In this document: positions 41,171 through 53,767 of the stretch, piece by piece
Position numbering within the stretch: the stretch's first letter is position 1
Layout: each line of letters opens with the position of its first letter
Notes under the pieces: generated by a model
Told to the model about the DNA's origin: nothing
The model's database searches: none
The model's input: only the letters and a program-made list of their open reading frames with translations
Origin: Dryas octopetala
Lineage: Eukaryota; Streptophyta; Magnoliopsida; Rosales; Rosaceae
Length of the DNA stretch: 64,000 nt
Assembly: GCA_963921425.1 (NCBI GenBank)
Contig: OY992833.1
Span: forward strand, 3,288,501 to 3,352,500
Reading direction: 5' to 3'
Made by a program: the position numbers and the translations under genes

Positions 41171-42557
41171 ACGTTGCATTTTTGGAACTGGAATTACACC
41201 TCACAATCACTTAATTTCTAACTATCTCAGACACCTATTGGCATGTAACATATTAGGTTTTAATTAAATCCAGCATTGAGGTAAAACACCTTTCTAACCA
41301 AAAATAGTATGGGCCCTACAAACTATGAGTGACACCTAGCAGCATTCATGGCTACGTACTCGAATTAACTAGAAGTGGAAAGAACCTTTCGGCCTCAATT
41401 ACAATACAATATAGTATCTTTGTCATCCTATACCACCAATCATAATAGTCGGGTATGGATAACCTAAAAGGATACATCCAGTGACTCGACTCAAACCCTA
41501 GCTAGACTTCTTCTAGATAGTATATTGATCTCACGATCACGTAGACTGGATGAAGATCTACTTTCCAACGCTCTAAAGACAAGAACTCCCAAACCCGACT
41601 TCGACCTTGATGCTCGAGTTCAAAACTTCGATAAAAATGAATGAATGAATGAATGAAGGTGATAGCTTGAATAGATTCACAGTGAACAATCTATTCAAAC
41701 TATTGATGTTAAGCCCAATGAAATATGAATTCTTGATTATGCATAGGAATAGTCCATGTAAATTCTCAAACTAAGCCCTAATTCCCAAATTCTTCTCTCA
41801 AGAGTATATGTGTGTGAGATAACCTAGAAAAATAATAGAACTAGGTATATATATTATCCAAGCCTTTTAGGAAAAGGAAACACCTCAGAAAATATATTTA
41901 AAATATTTAAAACAAGGTTCGGTAAAAATAAGAATTGAAAACTTGATTAAAAATAAGATAAAAATTGAAATTTCTGTTAGGGGATCGATCCCCTCAGTCT
42001 ATCTGCCTAAAACGTGATACAGTGCCTAGGGGGGATTGATCCCCGATCGGGGAGATCAACCCTCAAACTCTCTGCCAAAAAGACTCTTAAATTGGGATTG
42101 CTCCCCTTGGAGCAGGATCAATCCCTCAAATATGAAATTCAAAATAAACCCTTTTAAACCTCAAAATTTAACCTTGCAACACCTCGATTTCAAAACTATG
42201 TTAAGAACCAATTGACCATGCAACTAAATAATGAAAAACACTTGTGATCTAAGATGAATGCATGATAGCTAACTTATCTTTTCTAAGGTTAAGATGAACC
42301 CGAGCATTATGCTTTGAGTTTGAATACTTGAAAGGCTAATAAGGCTCTTCTCAAAATTTATATCAGTAAGTCACCTTCTCACTTCTAGTTGCAACTACAT
42401 GAAAGAAAGCTTTTCCCCCATTTTACTTTTAGCTTTACATTCTTTGCTAGTCATACATATATTAGATTCATTCACATGCCTGCAAATCCCGATTAGGCAC
42501 CATAACTTATGTATCTAAGACCCACTACAATCCATCATTTATTGTTTAATTGATCAC

Positions 42558-42560
<3 letters not shown>
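41171..42560. other. Intergenic, possibly old retroelement DNA
   Basis: No coding motifs. It contains a GAAT repeat at about 41637-41657 and the GATC palindrome cluster at 41980-42125. Confidence 0.4.
41980..42125. repeat. Cluster of GGGGATCGATCCCC-like palindromes
   Basis: GGGGATCGATCCCC at 41980-41993 is a perfect 14-bp palindrome. GGGGATTGATCCCC, CCCCGATCGGGG and ATTGCTCCCC/GGATCAATCC variants follow within 130 bp. Confidence 0.7.

Positions 42561-42562
<2 letters not shown>

Positions 42563-42609
<47 letters not shown>
42563..42609. repeat. (CT)n microsatellite
   Basis: About 23 uninterrupted CT units. Confidence 0.95.
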
Positions 42610-42613
<4 letters not shown>

Positions 42614-42639
42614 AATAATTAAATAATTAAATTCAGTAG

Positions 42640-44100
42640 CCAAGGCCAATTTTGTACAATGTCAGTCATCTGTGCAAGTTGCTCCAGATGAATGAGAGGG
42701 GTTTTTTTTTATTAGTTTCTTTCTGGCATTGATCAATGGATGAGTTTATTTACCAAAGGAGCTGAGGAGCTGCAAAGCTGAAATGAATTTATTCAAATCA
42801 CTGGAAAAGAGAAGTGCATTGGCGGCATTAGACAATGAAGTTGTGTACTGTACTGTTGTAGTGTAGTAAACCTTGTGCTTGTTACACCAATCACTTGGGA
42901 AGTATAACAAATGTTTGACATACTTTGTGCTTCTTTGAATCAGATTCAAGCCGAGGAGGAGAAGGGGTTCCCTCATCTGGAGTGTCCAATGCAGTAGTGC
43001 CTGATAACATGTCTGCATTCAAGAATAGCCATAAATGACAATCAGGTCTTCCAATTATCTCCTAAACTCAATCCTGGAGTCTTCGTGCAGGACCTGTAGA
43101 TCGGAGAGATTACAGCTTTGCCATGACCAGTAATGGCAATTTGGCAGGGTGGAATTCTGCAAGAGATTCTGATGAAAAGCATTGAAAAAGCTTTAAAAGC
43201 AGTGCAGAAGGCTGCAGAGAGAGCATGTTCTACTGTGACTCCTGGAAGTTTAAGGACTTGAACCATTTCATTACCCATCACATTGTTAATCCTTGTAAAT
43301 ATCTACCAATTGCATATGGCCTATGCACATTAATGTTGCCCAACATTTATTTTACCATACTCCTACCTTCGGAGTTTGAGGCAACAGAAATAGCTTATGG
43401 ACTGAAATTCCAAATAGCTATATGTTGTATTTATATGACTAGGCATTGACATTGTCTTATATTAAAACTGTAGAAGCCACAATGTAAAAGAAACACTGGC
43501 ATTGGAAAGGATATTCACGGGCAGTTAGATGCCTAGTTCACGTGACAGACAGCATCATATCCAAGGGGAAATATATGACATTAACACATAAGATACATGA
43601 ATTTGGTGCATGACTAGTCAGCCTAGAAATGTGTTGGATGCCCAGTCACATTCGGCAACGTTAGGTATTTAGTTTGCCTTTTGGGTAAGCAACATTAACA
43701 GTAGAACAGTAATTCCAGTTATTGCAGCATTGAGGAGAGCAGTGCTAAACTGCTAAGCCTATGCTAAAAAATCCCGTTGCACAATTAAAGTTTAACAATT
43801 AATTTTACCAAAAACATAAAATTAAAAAGCAAGTTATATACACTATTCCAACACTCAAAGTCAGAGTTTGAACCTCTCATCCCCTTTTGGCTATTTACTA
43901 CTAAGGGGAATGGGGTTCTTTCCCACAAGACCTGCTTATGATTATGAATGAGCTTCCACATGGTCAGTTTCACCCAAAAATATGAGGACAATCTATCTAA
44001 CAGCTTGTATGGGACTGGGTTTACAAGTTTCAAATTTTTTTTAATCGAAATGGTTTTGAGTTCTATAAGCACTTTCCTACAACGTGCTTTCTCAAAAAAC
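42640..44100. other. Low-repeat stretch without a recognised gene
   Basis: This part looks less repetitive than its surroundings, and minus-strand open frames of 79-107 codons occur (42746-43018, 43042-43281, 43785-44108). I recognise no family in them, and no splice-joined frame stands out. Confidence 0.35.
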
Positions 44101-44310
44101 GCTTCCAAATGTGTTTACCAAAAACACTTAGATTCTTAATAAAAATAACTAGCTTAACAAATAACTTATAGTAAAAACACTAGCTTAACAAATAACTTAT
44201 AGCTAGTAAAAACAAATAACTTATAGTAAAAACACTACTAACCTTAGCGCAAAAACACAACTAATTAAGTAAAAGCACTTCCTACAAAAGCACCCTTAAA
44301 TAGGTTTAAG
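44100..44310. mobile_element. MITE-like end with short direct repeats
   Basis: AACAAATAACTTATAGTAAA and variants recur three times at about 44157-44236. The right side AAGTAAAAGCACTTCCTACA with AAAAGCACCCTTAAA resembles common small hAT MITE ends. The left end is not seen. Confidence 0.4.
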
Positions 44311-45002
44311 ATCACAAATATATATCTTACCTCCTGTCCATTGTCATCCACTCAACATAAAGCATTCCCAAATAGGTCATAAGATTACAAGAATCTATCT
44401 CCCTCACAGGAGATATTGCGGCCCGTCTGTCATCCACTCTGTCTCCCTCACATGAGATTGAAGAGAATAGCCAACACAAGTACAGAACTCTGCCTTGCAG
44501 TATTCATTTCTCTTGTTCTCATTGTCCATCAACACAATTACACAAGGAGGCTTTTTCAAAAAACCCAAAAACTCCGTTAATCATTTTCATGATTAAAGTT
44601 TTCTTTCTAGAAAGTTATCAATATCATTCTCAATGAAGTATAATTTGATCAAAAACAAAAGAACCAAAAAAAAAAAACACCCTCATAAATCTCCTCATGA
44701 ATGAAGCTATATATAATCATCAATCAATTCCCCAAAATTCTATAAAAAAAAAAAATAAAAAAAAAAAAAAAAAACCAAAATTCATGCAACCAGCATCAAC
44801 CCCACATTCATATAAAAGGGAATTCAAGATCTCTCCAAATTAATACCAGGGATACATTAGTATAGCATTTCATGGGTCTCAAACATACAATCATACCCAA
44901 AACCCCATCAACTACAACACTTGAAAAAGAAGTAAAAATAGAAAAGGAAACAGAAATTACTACTTGAATTTCTGCATACTTGGTGCATATAACTATAAAT
45001 CA

Positions 45003-45401
45003 TCAAGTTTTGATGTCATGGATACCTCTTGCACATCCTGTAATGACCTCACAGCCTCTGTTATAAGGGTTTGCCACTACAGCATGACAATTGTAGTATG
45101 AAGCCCCAGGCCTTGCACATGGGACCAGGTCCCTCCTCAGTGTCTCATAGCTTATGTACTTCTTCTGCATTGCTAGCACTCTTCTGTTGGTCTCTGAATC
45201 CAATTCTGGCTCTGTCAAGCAGTCCCCAACAACCTTTTGGGTGCAAACCCTTCCCACCATAGCACCACCAATCTCACTGTCTTTCAGTGCATTCAGGTCA
45301 AGAACTGAAACCCCATGGCAGATTGAGAAGTGGGTATGGATGAAAAGGAGTGATAGGTAGGAGACTAGAAATGGGTATGGATGAGCTCTGGGTCTGGGCA
45401 T
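45003..45401 (-). CDS. RALF signalling peptide precursor
   Basis: Rapid alkalinization factors are secreted cysteine-rich peptides sensed by CrRLK1L receptor kinases at the cell wall. The frame is open further upstream, but the Met at 45401 gives the usual form: 132 residues with a hydrophobic signal segment (about 11-29, FLVSYLSLLFIHTHFSICHG), an acidic pro-region, a subtilase-type processing motif RRVL (73-76), and the mature part with YISY (82-85) and four cysteines C95, C105, C117 and C123. PCARPGASYYNC and NPYNRGC are family signatures. The tail ITGCARGIHDIKT recalls the RALF24/RALF31 group, where Arg usually precedes the last Cys; here it is Gly. No intron, as usual. No defect seen. Confidence 0.93.
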   Translation of the reverse strand: MPRPRAHPYPFLVSYLSLLFIHTHFSICHGVSVLDLNALKDSEIGGAMVGRVCTQKVVGDCLTEPELDSETNRRVLAMQKKYISYETLRRDLVPCARPGASYYNCHAVVANPYNRGCEVITGCARGIHDIKT

Positions 45402-45559
45402 TTTCTTTTTGGGAGTTCTTGTTTTCAGTTTGGTGGTGTTGTGGACTGTGGGAGTGAGATTCTTGGTAGTTGTGGGTTCATAAATGGGCCACCATGACTC
45501 CATGAGAGTGTGAGACATGATCATGACATAGCATACACTAATCACTATACAGTTAGTTC

Positions 45560-46320
45560 AATGATATGATATATATTAGGTGGCTCTCAGAATATGGACA
45601 TGACATAGGGGACAAAAGAATTAAATGGAACCCAACATCCCGTGAAACCTGTCTATAAATATTAAGAAAAGCGTTTCTTATTCACAGAAAAGGATAAAAG
45701 CTTGATCTTCATTGTTAATCATTTACTACTGATATTCATATCATTTTCTTTTTGCCCAAAAACTATAATTTCTAATTTGTGCTTGGATAATGATAATAAT
45801 TCATATGGATGATGAAGATGTTTAACAATAACTTCTTATTTCTATTGTGTGTTTTTTTTTGGGTCAAAAGAAGATTAATGTTGGAATAGAGTCAGTGGAG
45901 AATCTAAGAATTAATGTTCATGGGACAAGATGAAGAAATATTTTGTTTATCCTCTTCTCTTTGAAAAATCAGTTGTCTTTTCAAAACATTTCTACAAACG
46001 CATTACCTTTAAATTTAAGGTTCAAATAAACATTCATGAAGTCAAGCATATGATATCTAGGAAAATAAATATGAATTCATTGAGTCAATTGACCCTTTGT
46101 TCTTCTTTGAATCTTCCTTTGAAGAGAGTGAAACTCGAATTTTTAATGGGTTTTAGATTATGAAAATTGTAAATGGGTAATTTAAATCTAGTTAAGGCTA
46201 AAAAAGCCTATGACAAACTTTACAATGTTAGTAAAAAAACTCACATTTTAACTGTGTAAATTTTATAATAGACTTGTTTAACATTAACTGAGAAATGAAT
46301 TAATATATATTTAAAACATG
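45560..46320. other. RALF upstream region, no other gene
   Basis: AT-rich; ATATGATATATATTAGG near 45565-45581 could hold a minus-strand TATA element. The 77-codon frame at 45930-46163 shows no known motif. Confidence 0.4.
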
Positions 46321-46341
46321 AGCTTTAACCTTGTAAAGTAA

Positions 46342-46434
46342 ACAGTTGTTGGATAGCCCAGTTGGAAGAGCCGTAGAATTATCCACAATGAACCTAAGTT
46401 AAATCCTCCCTCCTCCGACTCAAAAAAAAAAAAA
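46342..46434 (+). mobile_element. tRNA-derived SINE remnant with poly(A) tail
   Basis: TAGCCCAGTTGG at 46354-46365 fits the tRNA/SINE A box exactly. AAGTTAAATCC about 27 bases on is a degraded B box. An A13 run at about 46421-46434 follows. It does not fold as a tRNA. Confidence 0.5.
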
Positions 46435-46482
46435 ACATATCTAAGATTTTTCACCATCAAATATTTTACCAAACAATAAATA

Positions 46483-46580
46483 TTTGGCCTAGTAGTTGAC
46501 ACTCATTCTCTGTTTTATCAGAGGAGGTGTTGAGTTCAAAACTCATAGACAATAGTTGTTAATAAAAAGGAGAAAAAAGA
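46483..46580 (+). mobile_element. Second SINE-like fragment
   Basis: TGGCCTAGTAGTTGAC resembles an A box and GAGTTCAAAACTC a B box, followed by an A-rich tail (AAAAAGGAGAAAAAAG). Weak evidence. Confidence 0.4.
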
Positions 46581-46892
46581 CATTGTTTACCAAAACCAAC
46601 TTCTCCTAAGAATCACTAAACCTTATGCTTATGATGCTAAAGGGTGGCAATTACATATTATGCTCAAGAAATCAGTGATATCAATAGTCACAAGACGCTT
46701 ATTTCTTAAAATTACTCAAAAATATGTAGAAAGTGAGAAAATGACTGCAAGATATGACCTAATAAATGAATAATTTTTGGTGTGACATAATTACGGCCAC
46801 ACACTATTACTAATTCAAAAATATTATAATACGTACAAATTTATTAATACTATATTTTAAAATTATAAATCAGTCGTCCATTAATTAATAAC

Positions 46893-48170
46893 CAAGGAAT
46901 AAAATTTCGAGTTTCGAGGAAATTTCGACGGAAATTTCGAAGATTTTTAAATTTCGACAGAAATTAGATGGAAATGACGAAAATTGCTATCAAAATACGG
47001 AAATTTTGAATGAAACTTTACCATATGTTTATTTAACATATTATCTACTAAATTGATAAAAAACATTGAAGAAATCAAATTATATAGTAGGTTTCATGTG
47101 ATATAAGGTGAATATAATGCGCGATGGAGCAAATACTATTAAATAAAATTAGTATAATGAATAAACAAAATTAGTATATTCTTTATACTATATAATTTAA
47201 TTATACACTAAAATCTAAACTCTAATACTCTATATATTCTATATACCATAATACTCTTTATACTCTATAATCTATACATTAAACCCTATATATTCTATAT
47301 TTTTTAGGATATTAGGTTTTAAGCCTTTTAGGATACTTTTAATTATTTTTTTATATAAAAATGTATTAAAGTTTAAGGTTTAAAATAACTAAAAGAAATC
47401 TCAAACCTTTTTTTCTTCTTTCCAATTGCCCAATTGCCCAAAGGCCCCAAACCCCCCCTCATTTTTTTTTCTTTCCTTACTTTTTTTCCCCATGCCTCTC
47501 TCTTCAGTCTTTTTTTAATTTTTTATCTTTCCTTCTTTTTTTCCCGTGTCTCTTACTTAGCCAAGCTTTGTTTTCACTAAGTGTAACAACCCAAATTTTG
47601 GTTTATGCTAATTTTGTTACTTAAATTTTTCAAATTTGTTTTAAGGTTTGTTTAAAGGAATTAGAAATTTCTTTAAATTTATTTTAACTAACTTAGACCT
47701 TTGGTTGTGGTTCTGGAGCTTAGGTATGTGGAAATGAATTTTAGAAAATAAAAATTCAAGAATTTGACGATTATTATTTTTTTCAGAATTAAATTATAAG
47801 AGTAGGATTTTTCATAATTTTTTTGAAAGCAATTTGACTATTTTGAGGTTATAGGAAATTAGTACTCATCAATACGAGTTCGTAGAATTTTTGGGTGAAT
47901 TATTTGGAGTCTCGAGCTATTTTTGGTGAATTTCTGAAGTTGGAGAAAATAGAAAATAGAAAATATGAAAATTTAGATAAATTTCAGTAAATTTCGATAA
48001 ATTTCGGTAAATTTCGATAAATTTCGAAAATTTCGGCGAAATTTTCCCGAAAAATTATTAAATATGTGTTTCAATTTTGATACCCTAAAAAACGAAATTT
48101 AATTCCTCACCCTAAAAAAATGAAATTTTCGATAAAATTTCGCCGAAAATTTTGAAATTTAATTCCTTAG
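46893..48170. mobile_element. Foldback element rich in AAATTTCG, interrupted by an LTR fragment
   Basis: The left end (AAGGAATAAAATTTCGAG, then GAAATTTCGACGGAAATTTCG) pairs with the right end (CGCCGAAAATTTTGAAATTT then AATTCCTTA). AAATTTCG and variants recur many times at both ends. From 47582 a TGTAACAACCC LTR-like piece interrupts it to about 47960. Confidence 0.6.
47582..47960 (+). mobile_element. LTR 5' fragment (TGTAACAACCC type)
   Basis: Opens TGTAACAACCCAAATTTTGG; its later part matches the reverse complement of 38735-38830 in the LTR at 36700-39107. Truncated, non-coding. Confidence 0.55.
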
Positions 48171-49000
48171 CCACTAACTTATATAATAACACAACTTAAA
48201 CCACACCGAAAGATTTCCCCAAATAAAAGGATGCAGGGTCACAGTCTCACCTACTCTACGTCTCTACCTGGGGTCACTCACTCGTGGTTGGTATCTAAAG
48301 TAGTAACAAGGGGACCCAACATCATAAATGGAATTTTTTTTTTTTCTTTTCAAATAACAAAAACAGAGCAAGCATGCCTTGCTGTTTGTGTTCTGTCCTG
48401 TGAGAATCCCTTTAACCCTTTTAATGAAAATAGGATCATGATTCTGTACTGAATTTGTTTTCCAAAAAAACGAGGACTTTTTTTAATCCTTAAGCACTTG
48501 TCTTTGTACAATAAATAAATAACAAATTTGAAGATTACAATTGCATTGTTTTCTTAAAAAATAAAATTGATATTCCTACCCAAACATTGCAGTGAGCAGT
48601 GGGGTGAAAGAGTTGTTTATAAACGGGAAACGAATAGAGCAGGGCAACCAAATTAGCTGCAAATATACATGTAATACTCCCATTTTAAAAACCAAAACAA
48701 AAGTACGGTGGGGAAGAATATGTGTAGGCATAACAAGCAACACTTGAATGGTAGTGCATATAATCAAACTTTTTTTTTTTTATAATCTCAAAGCATATGG
48801 TAGTGCATATACAATAAATGATCCCATGTATCTTTCCAAGGTGAGGATAATATGTACAACTCTAACAACCCAGCAGTATAACGTATATATTACTTCTCTA
48901 CCCTCATTGATTTCTTAAGAAGTTAAGAATTATTAACTTTAGAGAGTAAAGAAAATCTTATATACAAGTCAAATCTGACCCAAAATATGACAATTTGAAC
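48171..49000. other. Intergenic DNA downstream of the HISN2 remnant
   Basis: I looked here for the last HISN2 exon on the minus strand and recognised none. No other gene seen. Confidence 0.45.
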
Positions 49001-50628
49001 ATTGTACCTGATTTTTGAACACAACAACTTCTCATCAAGCAGTAGTCGCCTGGTCCATGAGGGCTTTCCACTCTGAGGGCCTGACCCAAAAAAAAATGCA
49101 AGCTTATTCTAATTTATTAAATGTTGAAAACCTGTTGATGTTCTAACAAATCAAACACTGGGGTATAATAGCAAGTCTATGACCCTGTGTGGCAAGTAGG
49201 TCCATCAGGCTTCCCAAGGTGAATTATCTGAGAAACAGTTCTGAGTTGAAGTAATAAATTCATGCACAAAATACAAAGATTAGCAAATATGTTCCAACCA
49301 AACTAGCCAACAACTTACAGAGTCTCGATCACAATCAAGGAAGATGTCATGGACATTAATGAAATTCTTGGAGGTCTCTCCCTTTGCCCACAACGTTGAT
49401 CGTGACCGACTGTAGAAAGTCGCCTTCTGAGAGGAAACTGTTGCAGTCACTGCTTCCCTGTTCGCAAAGCCTTGCATCAAGATGGCTCCTGTGTCAACAT
49501 TTTGAGCTATTGCAACCACTAGACCTTTGTCATCCCATTTCACACTGTCTAACACTGTTTCAACCTCAAATAATATTGATGGATTTTATAATCACATCCA
49601 TTTGCATATCCAAAATTTCTTTAGCCCGGAAATAGGAAAAGAAGGAAAAAGATATATACAAACAAATTAAGTTAACTTGCCTATGAGCTTTCATCTATTG
49701 GCAGTATAATATATATCATAATATTTGTCACTTATATGAAATTGATGCATAACTAATTCTGCATAATAGTAGTTATCGATGATAAACTCCTAAACATAAA
49801 TATCATAAAGAAGGACCTCAAGCCAACTTTACCAAGTCCGACAGATTTAAAGAGCTGATTAAGATAGGGTGACAAGATAAAGTATATGTTAATAAGAAAA
49901 ATAAAACTGACAAGTCTTATTGAGTGGTTCATTGAAGAGCAAGCAGACAAAATATAAAATAATAGTAGTAAAAATTAAAAAAACTTGCATATGGGGCAAA
50001 TCACACAGATCAGGTTCTTAAACAAGAATAAAAATTAAGAAAAAAGAGTATAAAAGATGTTCAAACAATAACCAGAAAAGCATGATCAAAGAAAAATTCC
50101 AAGTATAAAATTATGGATTAAGAAAAGTGAAACTATTTGATTACTAATAAGATAATCACAAGTAGAAAAAAAGAGGTTTTTTCAAATTTGGTACCTGAAC
50201 TATTACCCATGTCCTAATTAAATACCTGAACTTTTGTTTGTCCATATGAAGTACCTGAACTTTTATTTGTCCATATGAAGTACCTGAACTTTTATTTTGT
50301 ACCAATGTAGTACCAAAGTTGATTTCCGTTAATAAAATTAATGAAAGCTGTGAAATCCAAGGCTTTTTTAATCAATTCAAGTGGGTTTGTTTACCCATCA
50401 TCTCTCTTCCCCGGCCAGCCTGTCCTTTTTCCCACCATTGCCACCTTCTCTCTTGCGTTGACACCTTCTTTCCCACTATAACTAAGCCCCAATCCACTAA
50501 ACTTCACCTATTTACGACATAAATTGCAGAAAAAAGAGAGGAAAAGAAGCCCATTTTATTCCAACTTGACTACCAATTGACTATCTATTGATGGAAGAAG
50601 AAATTTCAAAGATTTGAACCTAGGTAAA

Positions 50629-53600
50629 TGTAACGACCCGACCCAAATTTCACTAGAAATTTAAATTTTTATTTAACTATGCTTTAAAGAGATTTTTTTT
50701 AAAAAAAGATGTTGAATTGTATTTTAAAGATTTTGGGATTTATTCGGAAAATAAAAAGGGTTTGGATTTAAAATTTTTATTTTTATTATTATTTTAATTT
50801 AAGCTTGACCAAAAGTTGACTTTTAAAATGAATGAGTTTTTGATTTTGACTTCGGGTCCGTTGGATAGGTTTCGAACTCACGATTTCATAGACACGCGGC
50901 ACGCGCCAATCCGAGTTACGGTTTGAAAGATATAGGCGTTTAAAGTGAGGGGTAATTTTGTAAATTTATATAAGTGGGTTTTTTTAAAATACCCAAAATC
51001 AGAAATTTTTTCTGATTTCTCTCTCTCTCCAGAAAATTCTACACTCTTCTCCCTCCCCCTTTATCTCTCTCTCTCCCCCCCGCACTCTCTCACTTCTCCC
51101 TCTCTCCCCGAGCTCACTCACCTCCCCCTCCCTTCTCTCACCAGCGCGGCCAGCTCCGGCCTACTCCCCGACGACCAATGGCCGGCGACCAACTACCCCA
51201 CTGACCCAGTTTTCTCTCTCCCCGTGCTCTCCCTCTCTCTCCTTCGCGTCTCTCTCTCTCTCTTCCCCTTCTCGGCGCGCGACACCACCAGGTCGGACCA
51301 TCTTCTTCGGCGAGTTTCCCGACGACCCAAGCTCACCAGTCGACTCCTCGCCCGGCGCCAACACAGCCCAGCACCTCCTTGCGCCGGCCAGCCACCACTG
51401 CGACACGAACCGCGATTGAAAGCCAGCCCACTGCCGCCCCTTTCCTTTGGCGATTCCGGCCACCTCTGGCCTCCGTTCGAATTGATTTTAGGTGGGTTTT
51501 CTTCCCTTCTCAGTGGACTTTCATTCTTTCATGAATTGGTTGTCTGATTTTGAGAAATTGATGAAGATTGAAATTGTGGGGTTTAAGGCTATTTTGGGCT
51601 TTCTTGAAAACTGGTTTTGGGGATTTTTGTTGGATAATTATTGGACAATATTCACCCGTTTGAACCCCAATTGAAGATTAGAATTTAAAAAGTTGTGAAA
51701 TTCTGAGTATTTGTGGAAGTTGGAGTTGGGGGTTTGATGCCATTTCGGGTTAGCTTGGGTTTTCGGATTTGGGGGGCTATTGTGTTGTCGTCTAGGATAA
51801 ATTTCTTCCCTAGGAAACTCAATAGTTGTTTAGGACTGAGAAAATTAATGGGTTTGGTTGGAATTAAATAAAATTGGTTGGAATTGGGGTTGGGGCAGCC
51901 GCTTGGGACAGCTCCTGCAGTGAGTCCGAACCCCGTTGTCATTCGTGAATAAAGGATTAATTGTGGGCAATTGTGGAGTGAGTTATTGATCTTGGTTATG
52001 ACGTTTTTGGTTAGGCTGAGCCGGAGAGCTTCCGGAGTGTTTATGTAGGAGTTTTGGGTATATGAGTGGAAGTTGGGAATTGTCGAACTAGAATGGGAGT
52101 CCGGTGTGATGTTAAGTTGAGCACTCCTCTACGTTTAAGTGTCTTGTGTTGGAATTAATTATATTTCGTCGATTGTCCATTTTATAGGCGAGACGACCGC
52201 GGCTCGAAACGATTCGGCGGAGGATCAAAGTTAGGGATATCACTGTGAGTGGACTTTTGTTTTAAAAACATTTTTGTTTACTTTATGGTTGAATTTATTT
52301 GTTTATCCCGAGTTTTATTTAAGTATGGTTTAAGTTAAAATAATTTGGGGTTGAATTTGTTATAAGTGATTATGATTTTCAAAGTTTATATTTCCGTTAG
52401 TTTGACTAATGTTCTTACTTTAAGTTTTATTAAATGATTTTTCATACGAGATTGTCGAATAAATGTGGTTTTAAGAGTCGATAGAGATATACGATTTCAA
52501 ACGTGATTTATACAAGAATTTATTGAAAGGAAATTGATTTTAAAGTTTTGAGAAAGCCTTGAGTTGATAGCAAAAGGTGTGATAATCTCATTGGGACTTT
52601 TCATTTTTAAGAAATTATTTTGCGTGGCATTGAGATATTAAAAATGGTTTTCAAACCACCCTTGCAGTACCCTCCAGGTTTCAGATTTAATAGGTCTTTG
52701 GGACCCATCACGATGCACATATAGGCTTTGGGCCGTGTGTCGGGATGCTTCGCCCTTTGGGGGCCGCTCTGCGTGCACGTATGACCAGGATTGCCTGCAC
52801 GTGCTGATTTATTCACACGTGTGTATGGCCAGGATATTGCCTGCACGTGTTGGAATTACTCCACGCGTGTGTATGGCCAGGATATTGCCTGCACGTGCTG
52901 ATTTATTCACACGTGTGTATGGCCAGGATATTGCCTGCACGTGTTGGATTTACTCCACGCGTGTGTATGGCCAGGATATTGCCTGCACGTGTTGGATTTA
53001 CTCCACGCGTGTGTATGGCCAGGATTATTCAGGGTATATAGCATGGTGGAAAATGAAATTGGTACCTTCAAGAGTGTTTTATGGATTTCAAGTGAGAAAT
53101 ATCTTTCGAGTTTTATAATGATTTCGATTTTATTATGATTTTGATATTAAATGATTGGCTTTTGAGAAAAGTGTTTTGAGTTATCTTTTCTTTGAGTTCC
53201 TTTAGTTTTTATAATATTCTTAAATCTTGAAAATGATTTTAAAACTGGGGGATTTCAAAAGCAACGTGAGGTCTTAGAATTTAAATCTAGTTATAAAGGG
53301 TTTTCTGAAAAGATATTTACCTTTGATTTTTCATTTTTATTAAACTGTCCACTCACTGAGTTATCTCACCATTTTCCTATTTTTGTTCAAATTGTTCCCC
53401 CCAGGTTGTAGCTTTGGTGGAGGTCGAGCCAAACGCGTCGAGGCATAGCATCCATTTCTCATTCCCGGACCCTGTAGGCGCCATGTTTTATTTTTGAAAA
53501 AAAACCTACTTTAAATGATTAGTGGCTCTGATAACAACTCCTAAGGTTTAAGTGGGTTTTCTTTGAAATCTGTTGGGTCCGAGACCCTTTATTTGCTTGT

Positions 53601-53767
53601 GGTAGAGGTGGCTGAAAGACTTAGAAGTGCTTAACAGGTTTTGAAGTTTCTAGGTTAGTCCATTTTCAGGGGAGATTCTGCCGAATTTTCGGTAGGATTT
53701 TCCTTGATTTTGGATTCCCGCAGGACCTCTCCGGGTTTCAGGGTGGAATCCGGGTGCGGTTCTGTCA
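50629..53767 (+). mobile_element. Solo LTR, 3.1 kb, with 5-bp target duplication
   Basis: It begins TGTAACGACCCGACCC and ends GCGGTTCTGTCA, with GTAAA directly on both sides (50624-50628 and 53768-53772). It has no primer site, coding region or second LTR, so it is a solo LTR left by LTR-LTR recombination. It contains a CT-rich stretch (51010-51270), a GC-rich part (51120-51480) with chance open frames, and a tandem array. The length suits a Ty3/Gypsy-type family, which I infer from size only. Confidence 0.9.
52793..53030. repeat. Tandem repeat, 46-48 bp unit, five to six copies, inside the solo LTR
   Basis: GCCTGCACGTG starts at 52793, 52839, 52887, 52933 and 52981 (spacing 46, 48, 46, 48). 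GTGTATGGCCAGGATATT repeats in each unit. Units alternate between two versions (GATTTATTCACAC and the TTACTCCACGC type). Confidence 0.92.

Noticed and set aside
42850..42862. GTTGTAGTG as the right end of the CACTA start at 21141
   Set aside because: Over 21 kb away, the bases inside it do not match the left end, and it lies in unrelated sequence.
50945..51547. 200-codon plus-strand Ser/Pro/Leu-rich frame
   Set aside because: Lies in the CT- and GC-rich part of the solo LTR; no domain, explained by composition.
52735..53118. 127-codon frame with repeated CVWPGYCLHV-like units
   Set aside because: Produced by the 46-48 bp tandem repeat in the LTR; neighbouring frames give similar repeats.
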